Assembly (NCBI GenBank): GCA_030765065.1
Contig: CM060990.1
Span: 279,585,341 to 279,649,340 of the forward strand
Origin: Deroplatys truncata
Taxonomy: Eukaryota > Arthropoda > Insecta > Mantodea > Mantidae
Reading direction: 5' to 3'
DNA length: 64,000 nucleotides
The translations under genes were made by a program, and so were the position numbers. The notes beneath the pieces were generated by a model. The model worked only from the letters and a program-made list of their open reading frames with translations. It had not been told where the DNA came from and ran no database searches. Of the stretch, positions 1 to 13,500 are shown piece after piece (positions within the stretch are counted from its first letter, which is position 1; each line of letters starts with the position of its first letter).

Positions 1-860
1 TACGAAGCTATGTAATAACCGACCCCTGGAACCTACCCTCCTGTAATGCTAGCTGAATTACTCTAAATAGCTGTGATACTTGAATTAACCTAAATACCTA
101 CGATACTCTCTGAATTACCTGTGAAATACGACACTAAGCTATACCCAACCCTAGAATCTATCCTCTTGTGATACTAGCTGAATTAGCCTAAATACATACG
201 ATACTAGCTGAATTACCTGTGAAATCATGCATAGCTATGATGCAGTTAGCCTCCTGTGATACTTGCTGAATTAGCTTAAATGCTCACGATGCTAGCTGAA
301 TTGCCTGTGAAAATGACTTAAATACCTGTGATACTACCCGAATCATGTGAAATTACCTTAACTAGCTCTGATACGAATTCCTGCTCTAAATTAGCACGAG
401 CACCTGTGATACTATCTGGTTTGTCTTAAATACCTATGATACTTGAATTATCCTAAATACCATTGATACAACCTGAATCACCTGCATTTACCTTAAATAG
501 CTGTGATACAAATCTCTGATCGAAATTATCACGAGCATCTGTGAAACTATGCTGATTACCCAAATACTTACGATATTACCTGAACTATCTGTAAAATACG
601 AAACTACTTTATAACCAACCCCTGGAACCTACCCTCCTGTAATGCTTGCTTAATTACTCTAAACACCTATGTTACTTGAATTATCCTAAATACCTACGAT
701 ACCCTCTGAATTACCTGTGAAATATGAAACTATGCTATACCCAACCCTAGAATCTGTCCTCTTGTAATACTAGCTGAATTAGCCTAAATACCTACGATAC
801 TAGCTGAATTACCTGTGAAATCATACACTGCTATGATGCAGTCAGCCTCTTGCAATACTA
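1..860. repeat. Higher-order tandem repeat, period about 596 bp
   Basis: The region is built from short degenerate units of the type TGAATTACCTGTGAAAT and CCTAAATACCTACGATACT. The block with CCTGGAACCTACCCTCCTG at base 25 recurs at base 621, and the following 150 bases also match, giving a higher-order period near 596 bp on top of the roughly 30 bp units. The array continues off the left edge. It looks like satellite or large minisatellite DNA. Open frames in it have no coding meaning. Confidence 0.75.
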
Positions 861-887
861 GCCGAATTACTTACCTGTTAGTGTGAG

Positions 888-1180
888 TGGGTTAGCTTTT
901 CCCGTTGCAGGTCACCTTTTTCTCTTTATGGCTCACGTTTTTCCCTTTGGTGGTCACCTTTTTCCTTTTGCTGGTCACATTTTTCCCTTTACTGGTCACC
1001 TTTTTCCCTTTGCTGGTTACCTGTTTTCCTTTGCTGGTCACATTTTTTCCCTTTACTGGGCACCTTTTTCCCTTTGCGGGTCACATTTTTCCCTTTGCTG
1101 GTCAACTTTTTCCCTTTATGGGTCACCTTTTTCCCTACTAGTCACCTTTTTCCCCTGAACGAGTCACCTTTTCCCTGAAT
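888..1180. repeat. Minisatellite with 21 bp unit
   Basis: About a dozen copies of a 21 bp unit, close to GGTCACCTTTTTCCCTTTGCT, stand head to tail and decay at the right end. Because 21 is a multiple of three, all frames stay open and give false repetitive peptides. It abuts the older AT-rich array on its left. Confidence 0.85.
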
Positions 1181-1289
1181 AGGTTACGTGATGGGCATGT
1201 CTAGAACATTGACATCAAACATATTTTCATGAAGTTCTCGCTTAAAGTCGCTTTCAAGGTCTAGTATCTCCTTCCTATTCCATATCTTT

Positions 1290-1665
1290 CCTGTATATAA
1301 GTCCATATTCCTACTGCTACACTACCTGTCTAGCCTACCGACTCTCCTCGTTTTCCTATACCTCTCATATAATCCATACTCTACTAAACCTCTGTCTAGC
1401 CTAACACCTCTCCTCCTGTTCCCTACCTCTCATACATATAAACGCCTTCTCTACTCGCAGCCTCTATCTAGTCAAACATATCTCAACTATCTCTTCCATA
1501 TAAACGCACTAGCTTCCTTCAACCCTGTCTAGCATAGTATCGGTCGTCGTATTCCCTATCTCTCCCATATAAACCCATTTTCCTCCTTGAACCGCCCCAT
1601 CCAGCCTCGTTTTCCCTATCCTTTCCCATATATGCCCAAAAAACTGCGCTCGAATTCCTCTATAC
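1290..1665. repeat. Degenerate tandem repeat, about 65 bp unit
   Basis: Pyrimidine-rich units recur with a shared core CTCTC(C)CATATAAAC near 1367, 1429, 1493, 1563 and 1627, each followed by a CT-rich stretch and a TCTAGCCT-like block. Spacing is about 62-70 bp. The minus-strand open frame here is a by-product of the base composition. Confidence 0.6.
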
Positions 1666-1779
1666 ATCCTACTTATGTAACTCAGACAATAAAATAAAAA
1701 CCATTTGGAACATAATAAAGACAGAAACAGGTAGGCGCTCTCAAGAGAGCCCACCCCCCTCCCCAATAATACTAAATAC

Positions 1780-4217
1780 CCGCAGCCAATTCATTACTGC
1801 ACCTCACAAGGTTGCGCAGATTTTTAGCAATTTCCTTCTGGACATTACAGAAAAGTTAAACATAAAATATGGAAACAAGGAATCAGCAGTAAATTTCTTA
1901 AGAAACTCATTAATAGATGAAATCCCTGAATTCAAAATAAATATGACCACACCATCTGAAATTAATAGTATAATAAATTCTCTTAAGACCAGCAATTCCT
2001 CTGGTTACGATGAGATAACATACAAAGTTCTAAAAGCGTGTTCAAGCCAAATATGCACTCATATTAGCTATTTATGCAACGAAGGTTGCAACATTTCCTG
2101 ATAGAATGAAATACTCAACTGCTAAACCCCTCCTCAAAAACGGCAAACAGGACAATATTTAAAATTACACACCAATATCTCTCTTGTCAGTATTCTCAAA
2201 AGTGTTCGAGAAAGTAATGTTTAACAGACTGTATAATTACATGGAATATAACAGTCTACTTCTCAGCGAACAGTTCGGTTTTAGAAAAGGAATATCAACA
2301 AATAATGCAACTTACAAACTTATTCATGAAGTGTTAACAGCACTAAATGAAAATTTACATGTATCAGGCATCTTTTATGACCTAGCAAAGGCCTTTGACT
2401 GCGTAAATCATGCGATTTTGATAACAAAACTGTAGTATTATGGAATAAAATAGGAAAAGTTAAATTGGTTTATCTCCTATCTAAAAGATAGAAAACGATG
2501 CGTAGAAATTAACAACATGAATCAGTACCATAACAACACTTCAGAATGGAAATTAATAAAACATGAAGTTCCCCAAGGGTTGATATTGGGACCTCTGTTA
2601 TTTTTAATTTATACAAATGACCTCCCGCTGTATATTAAACACATTGCTAGCATATATCTGTTTGCAGGTGTCACCAGTGTTCTAGTAACAAGTAAACATT
2701 TAAATGAGTGTGCAATAAAGTTAAATTATATCCTAAATTGCATGTCAGACTGGTTCAAAGCAAACAAACCTTCAGTTAACCTTGAAAAAACAAAAGTAGT
2801 CAAATTCATAACTAACCACTCACCACAAATCCAAGTAGAAAAAGGAATTAATGATTCATTATTGGAACAACCTAACGAAGACAAATTTCTAGGTCTTTTA
2901 GTAAACAAGCGCTTAGATTGGAAGTCACATATTAACCACACCCCACCTAAGCTTAATGCAGCATGTTATGCCATTCAAGCTGTGGTAAACTTTCATTCAA
3001 TTGATATACTTAAGTTAGTTTACTTTCCTTATTTTAATTCCATCATGGAAATCGGAATAATTTACTGGGCAACTCAATGGATAGTAAACGCCTATTTCTA
3101 ATAGAAAAGAAGGTTATACGAATTATTTGCTACACTCATAACAGGCAGCCATGTAAAGAACTATTTCAGAAACTAGGTATACTAACCTTACCTTGTGTTT
3201 GTATGTTCCCCACCTTCAAAGTTTATGCAAATAATCGATATAGCTTTATTACAAACATGGAAGCACATAACTTTAACATTAGGCAGAAGGGAAATATCCA
3301 TTGTCCAAATGCAAAACTATCTTGCTTCCAAAAAGGTGTTTACTATGAAACAATTAAGATATATAATGCTCTCTCCAGTAATCTCAAGGAAAAAAATTAG
3401 CAATTTCAAAGTTTTTAAAGCCTCCCTATAATAGTACTTCTGTGATAAACCTTTTTACTCTCCAGAAGAGAGACTAGCATGTTGACAGTTAAGTTCTAGT
3501 ATACTACACATTCCTACAACGTTAAGTTACTGTATTAAGCCAAATAAGACATACCTTTAACACATTTAATATATATTTGATATTTTTATCTTAATACTGA
3601 ATTATGGCCATCTTTTCATATAAGTTAAGATGTAATTTTTGAGCAATGACACAGGCTGTATAGGCTAAGCGGAGTGCATCTTATGTTCAGTACCTAACCA
3701 TGCTAACTTGAAAGCAATAGAAATTTGATATTTATTGTATATATTTAGCACAATCTGAAACATTGTGCACTTTATATATATATTTTATATGTAAAATTGT
3801 TTTATTGTACATATTTAATATTTTGTAAATGTGTCTTAAAATTCTGACACTCTGCATATAAGCAAAGGTTTAAGCATTGAGGGGAATACATTTTGTATTC
3901 AGTAGACGTGACAATTTTTTAATGTAATAGAAACTTGATGCTTGCTGTTTACATTTTAGCATCATAACTTAAAATGTTGTAAACTTTATGTGTGCAAAAA
4001 GAATAAGCTTATTCTACATAATTGACTACTTTGTAAAATTCTGACACTCCTTGCATGCAAGTAAGGATGTAATACCTTGTGCAGTGACACAGACTGTAAA
4101 AGCCAAGTTGTATTAAGTTCAATACAATAGAAATATAAATGCTTTTGACATGTTCTATGTTCAAGGCCTTTTGGCCATCAAAGAACCTACAGAACGCGTT
4201 CTAATCTAATCTAATTG
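1780..4217 (+). mobile_element. Decayed Jockey/CR1-type non-LTR retrotransposon, 3' part
   Basis: The segment holds the reverse transcriptase domain of a non-LTR element, followed by about 800 bp of AT-rich 3' untranslated sequence that ends in a TCTAATCTAATCTAAT tail at 4200-4217. That kind of short-repeat tail is typical of target-primed retrotransposition. No endonuclease domain is visible upstream; the left end is truncated next to the tandem repeats. No target duplication was identified because the 5' boundary is unclear. Confidence 0.75.
1890..3401 (+). pseudogene. Reverse transcriptase of the Jockey/CR1-like element (broken)
   Basis: The reverse transcriptase is read in several frames. 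The segment at 2184-2435 carries the core FSKVFEKVMFNRL, EQFGFRKGIST and LAKAFDCVNH, which are the fingers/palm motifs of non-LTR reverse transcriptases. The segment at 2517-3101 starts with the VPQG(L)ILGPLLFLIY motif. The catalytic Y/F-x-D-D box is degraded: the expected FADDT reads FAGVT near 2662. The segment at 3077-3400 gives the C-terminal thumb/connection region. Stop codons at about 2434 and frameshifts near 3080 separate the pieces, and the lost catalytic aspartates show that it is inactive. Related proteins are annotated as mobile element jockey polymerases in many arthropods; the clade assignment is by motif memory only. Confidence 0.8.
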
Positions 4218-7200
4218 AACATTCATTACAGCTTAGTTTCATTTTGGTTTCAATAGGAAAAGTAACTAAAACATTGAGGGCTTTGCTGTAAACATGTTCT
4301 AAATTTTCATAGAAAGTAAAAGTTGGCGTTATACAGTTACTTAGGTGTATCAGTTATTTTTAGTGCATCTCTGTTAATACTTCAAGTTTAAAATTTATGA
4401 CAGTTTATGTTAAAAGACGAATTTTACCACAGATGCACTTTTTCCGAAATTGTTCGTAATCCACTAGATAAAATCATAAAAAGGTATGCAGTTAACGCTG
4501 GTATATTTCAATTACAAATGTTTAACATTAAAGCATGTTGCAGTGAATGTAAACCGCTATCATTACCAGTTCATTTAATGAAAGTTTCAAGCTTAAATCA
4601 GTAAAAAAGGACTTTCATGAATTGCAGCTATTCTTTTTGTGGCATGTGCAAATAAAATTTTATTTCGTTCTCACTACATACAATGACATTAAGGCAAAGC
4701 AAAACAAACAAATCTATGTCTTGTTTATATACTATCACTGGTAGGTAAATTCCAGCTAGACAGCCTAATTGGGATGCGATAGATTTTTCTGAACTACTTG
4801 TTTGAAATGTTTAATGTTTCAGTATTACACGTCATTGGATGTTCTTAATTATATTGGAACACACATTATCAATTGTCTAATAATTCATTTTTTAGCATTT
4901 TCATAACTGTGAATCCGAGCAAATGGTTATCTTAACTGCCATGCACAGCAATGCTGGCTAGTAAGTATGATGCATGATGGTACATCCGAAGTGGTTGTGA
5001 AAAAGTGTCTATATGATTATTATTATTATTTATTAATTAACCAGAAATACATAATTTATATCAATACATTTCTTAAAAGAGCCATATTAGTTTCAACCTC
5101 ACGAACAGGGAATTATTTCAGTAATGGAAAATATTAGTTTAATTTGGAAACAAAAGTCATTTATTCGGAGTTATAGGTTTCAAGATTTAGTAGTTCCTTT
5201 TCTGCACTTCAATAAAGTATTGTGCTACACAATAAAGTATTTTATTATGCTGCTATTGAATGAAAGAATCATTATGTACTTTAAATATAAAAAATTAAAC
5301 AACGCAAAGAAAATAGAAGAAGAAGCCACGATCAATATTGTGCTCAGAAAACATTTTCTTTGTGTTCAACATTACTAGAAACAGTATTTGGTTTAAATCC
5401 ACCTTAAGCACAATGTTGTTGAATATTACGATTCCTAATTCAAACTTAAAAATAGTTTCCCACTTCACCTACCTTTATACCCCAACTTCACTTCTACCTA
5501 GGTACTAATCTCGGGCGCACGTTTGAGTAAAAGCTCATTTCTCCGCGCACCATGGTGCAGCGAATTCATGGTCCGCATATTAAAATATAGGTTACTATAG
5601 TGAATGTCTGTAAAATATTTTAACTTCCTTCAAAAAGGAAATAAAATTCATGCTGTCAGTATTTATTTTAAGTGTTTTTGTAATAAATACTACGTTAGAC
5701 TGAGTAGTAGGAGAATGGCGCTTCTGGATATCCGTTTTATTCTGTTTAATCCAGGTCGTTTCTGAATATGTGCTTTAATTCTTTCTCTATACTCCCACGA
5801 TGGAAATATGAAATAGATGTAAAATTGTGTGAAGAATATGAATATATAGTTAAAAATGTTATTTGTTCGATGTTGTGAACGTCAGAGATGGTGTGAATCC
5901 CGGCATGTGTTAAGATATTAACAGCTAAGATATATGTGTTATAATGATCCTATAAATTCGGAAACATATATAATCATTAATTATTCTAAACAGAGATGTC
6001 CCCTTTGGATATTGTATGACATTGCTTCGATCCACCGTCATGTGTAAAAGGTCTAAACCAGATGTCACTTCATGTACTACTCTTCCTGTAATATCAGTGA
6101 CCGTTATAACCAAAACAGAATATTAGGCTTCAAACACGAGACACACCTCAATCCTATTATTTTCGCTGCGTACTAAAGCCCAAGTATACAAACGTCTTCT
6201 AGAACAATAAACACCTTAGATTTGCATGTAAGGTGTTGAAAATTTGCAACAAGTCGCTTTTGATTTCGCAAATTAGGCCATAATGGGTAGGTCCTCTACG
6301 GAATATTTTAGGTTTTGTACATATGGGCTAAAAAGTGGATAGTTCTAAAAGAAGTTGAAATACTAATACAGGAATATTTTGAAACTCGTAGGCAGACTGC
6401 AATATCAGTCCTAAGATATAATTATTCCAAGTTTAGTCCAAACTGGACAATAAACTTATTTCCATGTAATCGGTTAAAAATTAAGATATGGGCTAACTCT
6501 TTTTCGTATCCTAAAGCATACGTTTCGAAAGATTTGTCCAGATCATTCAAACAATTTTAATCCTGCTGCTCTGTTCGCATTCAGAATATACGAGTACTTA
6601 TGCTCAGGACATTATGATTCAATTTTCGGTTACTAATGCAAGACAAAGGAAACTATTAATTTCTATTTAGTTCAAAATATAGCCTTATAAACTATTTCTG
6701 AACGTATTTACTGAAATCAAAAGAAAAGTATGGTGTTTAACATAAACGTTATGATAGGTTCTAGAACTTTGAGGTATTATTTGGTTCGAAAACAAGGCCT
6801 GGGTTGGTTCCTGAACCTCGTAAGGTAACCATTTTTTTCCATGTACCGCACTATACTATACAATATTTTACTCGTATATATACATAGGTTGTAGAGTTCT
6901 ACAAAACGGGTTGAAAATATAGTAAGCAGCAGTACCAAGTTTTGTCTACATAGGCCAAAGGTTGTTGATTTTTATGCAAAGGGTTGAAAATAAGGATAAA
7001 GGAACGTTTTCATATCTGCATGGACACTTCAGTGACAGTGCCTATTTTTCTCCTCACCGGTTAAATGTGTACTGCAAGAAAAGTACATGAGAAACTTTCC
7101 TTCAAGATAAGTCTTATTTTGTATTCAGTACGTCCACGATAGACATGTGTTAATGTCTCTGTGGATTAAAAACTTCTCAATCCTACCCTTGCTCATACAG

Positions 7201-8650
7201 GATGCTATTTTTAAAGCGCTGAATTTGAAGTTAGCAACATTCCAAAATAACCTAATCAATGTTCTGTTCTGTTCAATCAGTAGTTTATCTGTTTGGTGTT
7301 CATCTATGTAGCTGAATTTCAGAATATCGTTTCCTTTTGCAATACTTCTGCTACCCTTAATAATTATGATACTCTATTGTTATATTATGTGCTGTTTATT
7401 ATTGCTGCCAACATTTTTGGTATATTTAATAGGTAAGCAAACATCGTAATAGTTTCCCGATGGACGATAAGAATCGTACTAGCTAGTTTCATATTGTGAC
7501 GGTTATAGTTTCACAATATTGTGACAGATATAATTCTGTAAGGCTGCGAATGTTTAGGATAAAAGCTTTTAAGAGGAACAATGACATTGCTCTTAGAAAT
7601 TCTGGCAAGTTATTTCCTGCATGATTATGTCACTAGGGAGATATCGTGATATTTAAAGGGGAACGATTGCCGCAGAGCAGAACTTTGAGTACCTGGTTCA
7701 CGTATAACCTCAAATTATAAAGGACCAAACTTCGTTATCGACTGCCATTGGGGAATACACACCATTACGCACTAAAACGTCCATAAGGGAAATCAGATTC
7801 CTCAGCGCATGGTGCGATGATGGATACAGTGCGGTAGCTTCGTCCTGTGGATGTGTTTTCAAATACTAGCGCTCTACAAAGCATCTCGAGAGGGGTCGCA
7901 CAACGATGGCGAGTATTCGCGTACTACACAACCGTCGGGAAACTCTGGGAGAACAAAAGAAAAAAAATCATTTGTTTGGTGCAACTGCGGCAAGACTGTT
8001 TTTTGGAATGTGTTACGGCGAGAAAAGATGTGTTCTCTGGTGTCATTCCTTTTTCCACTTCCTATCTCTCCCAGCCAGCGGTACTAACCCCATCCCGGCT
8101 CAGGTTTTACCGGTCCTCAGATTTCCTTTCTCCCCGGCCCATCAAACACATTTTTTTGTTTTTCTTCCAAATTGAGTACTATTAATTTTGTAATGCTTTT
8201 TCTTATTGATTCTTCCTCAAAGCTGCGGACACTGAGTTGCCTGGTGCGGAGGAGTTTGATATGAGGTTGCAATTTTTATAAGCAGATTTTTATAAGGTTG
8301 CAACACATATAGTTTTATAAGTCGATGGATACTTAGGACTAAATTATTTAAGAATAACGATGAAATTTGCTTTAGAAATCCTGGAAAGTGATATTATCAG
8401 AGGCAATATTTTATATCACAACACTGTGAATGCCAGAGTGATTGTAGTGTCAATTAATATTATTGTATGTACAGGATTTTATATGTTTGTTAGCCATAAG
8501 TATTGTTAGGAAATAAGCTTACACGGCCTCACTGAAACTAACAATAGAAGTGGGTAACAATAAACCGAGGGGGTGAATTGTTTATCACTAAGAAGAGACA
8601 AACAAATGACGTCAGAGTAGCGTGTCTTTTTTTTAGAAATGGAGGGAATA
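4218..8650. other. No recognised gene
   Basis: AT-rich sequence with frequent stops on both strands. A short TTA/ATT microsatellite lies near 5018-5036. Open frames of 60-112 codons occur (5124-5378, 6315-6560, 7847-8185) but none has a recognisable domain. At 7850-8170 all three plus-strand frames are open at once, which points to base composition or an old repeat rather than a gene. Confidence 0.5.
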
Positions 8651-8674
8651 TCTTCCCTAGTGTATATATGTTAA

Positions 8675-8960
8675 TAGTAGTGATTGGCTGACAAAACAGA
8701 CACTAAAGTGGGCGCGATTTTGTAACCAATAGCCGCTCTATTATAATGTTTAGGCAATACGGAGTGAAGGAGTATATATTCTCGAGCCATAAGTAAGTGT
8801 CACGCAGCTTTGAAGAATCTCTCGCGAGGTACACGTCGCAAAGTTAGTTACAAAATGTGAAGTACGCGAAGTAATTGTTACGCGGCAACTAAAACGACTG
8901 TAGTTACAATCGGAAATATCACAGTTTTAGTCAGGCGTGTATAAAAATTAAATATGTGAA
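8675..8960 (+). promoter_or_regulatory. Possible Pol II promoter or LTR-like segment
   Basis: ATTGGCTG at about 8682 and CCAATAG at about 8726 are CCAAT-box-like in both orientations. They are followed by a GC-rich stretch and GAGTATATATTC near 8768, a TATA-like sequence. No open frame follows within 500 bp, so it could be part of a decayed LTR or chance. Confidence 0.2.
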
Positions 8961-9871
8961 TTATTAATTAAGTGTGACGGCAATAAAAGTGTAGAAACAA
9001 ATTATTTTATCAGTGTTAACTTTTAGCAAAAACTCCTTTCCGTTTACACGCCCTGCATAGAGACACTTGCTCGACTGAGTTGTCATAGTTAGCCGGAGGA
9101 CAAAAGTCCCAAAGTTAGAATAATAAAACAAGAGGCGCTCAACAAATAACATAACACGAGCCAGAGAACTACGACATATCCTAAAGGCTTATGTCAGGAG
9201 GGACGTATCACTGGTTTAACGCGGAACGATTGCCAAATGTTCTCATGGGTGCTGACATGTATTTCAATACGCTACTCATACTTATGCCTCATACGTCAGC
9301 ACTGAAGAAAGCGCTAACTCTGTATTTAAAGTGAGTTATTTTGCGTCTCTCTCTCTGTCAGATGCGTGCTGACAGGATTCTATTAAACTCAAATGTCTTT
9401 TATTTAACCTTCTGCTAGGATCCAGACCCCTCAGGGGCTCACTTTATGTGAATACGAGTTTGGTGCACCCGGGGTCCCGAGCCACACATCGCCATCGTCA
9501 TCCCTCCATTCCTCCGCCCTCGTCTGGTCGAGGTGGGTTCATCCTCATGACTGGGGGACACAAGGTATGCTCTCGTGCGTTCTTTGCATTTGATTTCATG
9601 CCGACCCTCGCCATCATATCTTTCTTCTATGGTTTCCATTTCCAAACATTTCGCACCACGAACATTCACACATCCTTTTTCCTTCCTCGCCGGCATACCT
9701 TGGATGCGAAACGCCCACACATCGGTCCACGAAACCGTTGGACACTCTTTTGATTCTTTTACGATTTTCTTTCCTTTTAATCCTCTGTGGACACAGCCTG
9801 ATAAATACCCGTGCACTGGGTGCGCAGCTTGGTGGTTCGGTTAAGTCCTGCACTCGCCTTTTAACGGTTCA

Positions 9872-10480
9872 GTGTTAGTACATAGCCAGTCCGATCAACA
9901 AAGTAAGACCTTGTTGCGTGCCACGCTTCTCCACAGTTATACCATCCGTGTTGAGAAGCACCGCACCTTCAATTCATGTCGAGGCGTCGGCACCACCTGC
10001 AGCCTCGATGGTATATTGTACGATGAACTGGTCCAGTATCTATCTGATCAAACGGTCACAGCGGTTCATCGGGTGCAAGCTAAACGTAACGGAATGTTGG
10101 TATCCACTTCTACCCCGTTCCTAAATTTCGATGGCGTCGATCTGCCCACGAGTATTTCAGCAGTGTACGAACGCATTGCGGTGAGGCCCTATATTCCCAT
10201 GCCTCTGCATTGTTTCAAATGCCTTTTCTTAAAGACCCTTCGCGTGCGCGCAGTAACAAGAGTTCACCTTCTCCTCCTCCTCGTCCTCCTCCTCGAAGAT
10301 CGCAGTCCTAAGACGCTCCTGGGACAAGCCGTGTCCAGCGGCCCCTTTCACCTATTGCCACCCAGAACCGCTTCTCGGCGTTTTAATCGGTTTCTGGTAC
10401 TGAGCGCGAGGGCCCTCCCTTTGAGGAACGTATAGAGTCTGACCAACTCCTTAACATAAGCCCGAGCCCCAAGGTTAAGT
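9872..10480 (+). pseudogene. ORF1 (gag-like) of the I-group element, truncated
   Basis: The segment SDQQSKTLLRATLLHSY, and the RPYIPMPLHCFKC block that begins the zinc-knuckle array, match the better ORF1 at 52256-53571. After the first CxxC the reading frame departs from the family and the remaining zinc knuckles are missing, apparently by an internal deletion that joins the knuckle to the proline/serine/arginine-rich tail. The protein of intact relatives binds element RNA. This copy cannot make it. Confidence 0.7.
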
Positions 10481-10589
10481 AAAAAGTTATTTTGAACCAC
10501 CCTTCTAAGTAGGCAGTTCCTCCGTATTATTCATGGCTATCCTCACCTAGAATTTACGTGTTGTACAATAGTATAGGGCAGAACTGCAA

Positions 10590-13500
10590 CGTTTATTGCG
10601 TTCCCATTCACCTATGGTCGAGTGTTTACTGGAGATCAAGCTTCGCCCTCACGATCATTTTGATTTACGAGGGTATACTCCGGTTTGCTACGATTTTGTA
10701 GCGGATGTGGGTTCTGCTGCTCATGGAGGTGTCATGCTATTAGTGCGTAACGACGTTCATTTTCAGACTCTCACGCCTACCTCTGACTTGCAAGCTGCTG
10801 CCGTTAAGCTTCAATTACCCGATTTTTCTTTTCTAGTTGCTCTGTCTATTCACCTCCATCGTCTCCCCTCACTAGCGCGGACATTCGCTATCTCCTGTCC
10901 GCTCTACCAACACCAGTTCTTCTGTTGGGAGACTTTAATGCCCATCACCCACTGTGGGGTTCGCCAAGGGCTTGTGCGAGGGGAACGCTTCTCTCCGACA
11001 TTTTTGCTCAGTTCCACCTCTCCATCCTCAATATAGGTGAGCCTACTTTTCTTTCTGATTCTTCAGGTACATTATCTCACTTGGACCTTGCCGTTTGCTC
11101 CATTCATCTTGCTTGTCGCCTGCAGTGGAACGTCGTCGCTGACACCTACTCCAGCGATCATTACACTTGCATCGTTTTTCTTCTGTCTCACCGCGTCCAG
11201 CGTTCCCGAGCGCCTATCTGGCAATGCAGTAACGCCGACTGGTGACTGTATTCCAGTCTCGTGTCTTTTAAGCACCAGATCTTCACTGACGTTAACCAAA
11301 TGGTGCAGCACCTTACCTCTACGATCCTATCTGCCACTGAACGCACAATTCCCCGTTCGTCCTCCACCCTCGGCGTATTCCTGTTCCATGGTGAACCGAG
11401 GACTATCGGGATGCCGTTCATGACCGTACAGCTGCGCTTCGGGTGTATCGCGCTGCGCTTCGAGTGTTCCGCGCCGCCCTAAATTTGATAATTTCGTTAT
11501 CTTCTAACAATCGCGCGCTAGGGCTCGTCGCATTACTCTGGAGAGCAAGAATGAGTTCTGGACTCGTTCTGCCCATTCTTTTAATCGCTTCACGCCTTCC
11601 TCTGTTGTTTGGGATAAACTTTGTCGCTTCTCCGGCAAAGTGTCGCATTGTACTGTGTCTGGCCTCAGGTTCCCAATGCCACCATAGTGGATCCGGCTGC
11701 TATTGCTCTCACTCTGGGTGCTGCCTTTGAGGCGGTTTCCAGTTCTGACCATTATGCCGCCGGCATTCGCACTCTCAAAAACTGGCGAGATTCCGAGGCC
11801 TATAATTTTCTGTCTACTAATCAGGAATGTTATAATGCACTTTTCACGCTGAGGGAGCTGGAGCACGCCTCCATTTCTCTAGGCATTCCGCTACAGGGCC
11901 GGACGGCGTTCATGTCCTCACCTTTCAGCCGACAGTAAACTCTTTTTCTTACGGGTCTATAACCGTATTTGGCAGGAGGGCCTTTTTCCCTCAGTTTGCC
12001 ACGAAGCTACGATCGTCCCTGTACTTAAGCCTGGGAAGGATCGTCAGCTACCTCCCTATTTCGCTCAACAGTTGCATTTCCAAGGTGATGGAGCGCATGA
12101 TCAACGGGCGGTTGACACGGTGGCTTGAGTCTCAGGACCTTCTGATGAAAGCTCAGTGCGGGTTTCGTCGCCATCGCTCTACCGTCGACCATCTGGTGTC
12201 TCCATCGACGCATATTATTAACGGATTTCTGAGAAGGTGTCAAACAGCGGCTGTGTTTTTTGTCCTGGAGAAAGCTTATGACTCTTGTTGGCGGCGACGG
12301 ATTTTACGCACTCTCCAGGCGTGGAATATACACGGTCGTCTTCCCATATTTGTTCGGGGGTTTATGATGGCTCGCGTATTTCGTGTATGTGTGGGCTTGG
12401 TTTTATCTTAGTCGTTTTATTCAAGACAACGGTGTACCGCAAGGCTCTGTAGTCAGTGTCATACATTTTGCGACTGATATCAACCCCTTTTATAAGTGTA
12501 TTCCTCCTGGTATTTCATCGTCCCTTTTCGTTGACGATTTTGCCATTTATTGCAGTTCACGGCGGACCAGTCTGCTCGAACGCCGTCTCCAGAGCTGTAT
12601 CGACCGTCTCTAGGCCTGGAGTAATGCCAATGGCTTTCATTCACCATTGTGGCATCAGAGCCGCTACAGGGGCCTTTCCAACTAGCCGAGTCTCCGCTGT
12701 CCTTCAGGCGTGAGATGCCTTTGTGCAGGTATGCCTGTCGACTCTCAAGATTGCTTGAGCACCCGTCATTTGAGCTATTTTTCGAGGATTCGCTCGATCG
12801 GCAATATTTCGTTAGCTCCCCTGCATCGCTCCGTCCAGGGGTTCCATTTCGCCAGCTTCTTCAGCATTTGGACGTTACGCCAGCGCCGACCGTTCCCAGA
12901 GGGGAAACTCGGTTTCCTCCATGGTTGGGCACTGAGGCTCACTGTCACCTCGGGTTAACGTCGATGCCAAGGAATGAGAGCCCTTTTTCAGTTCTTCGGT
13001 CAGCGTTTTTGGAAATTCAGTCGCAATTCGGGGAATTAAATTTTATATATACTGATGGGTCTAAGATTTATGCTGGATTGGGTTGCGCCATTATTGTTGG
13101 TTAACGTAGTTTTACCTTTCGCTTACCGGGCCAATGTTCGATTTTTACCACCGAACTTTTGAGTATTTATCAATCTCTTTTATACATCCTGCGGCACGAC
13201 TTACGGCACTGTTTTGTTTATACAGACTCTCTGATTGCTGTTCAGGGTATTCGCGTGCTGTACGCTTACTACCCGCTCGTACAGAGCATTCATGACCTGC
13301 TCCACTCACTTGATTTTTCTGGCATCAGCGTCTTTTTCGTGTGGATTCCGGGTCACCTGGACATCTCGGGGAACGAGTCTGCCGACGTCGCTGCCAAATT
13401 AGCAATTTTATCACCCAGATGTTTTACCCCTGTTCCCTCCACAGATTTGTTTATTAGTTTACGTTACCGGGTCCTCTCTCTTTGGTGCGATGAGTGGACG

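Noticed and set aside
883-1158. Long repetitive open frames in the 21 bp minisatellite
   Set aside because: The repeat unit is a multiple of three, so frames stay open by arithmetic; two overlapping frames look equally 'coding'.
9439-9844. Overlapping frames on both strands at the start of the I-group copy
   Set aside because: They lie in the GC-rich 5' UTR shared with the copy at 53.6-54.2 kb, where none of them is conserved.
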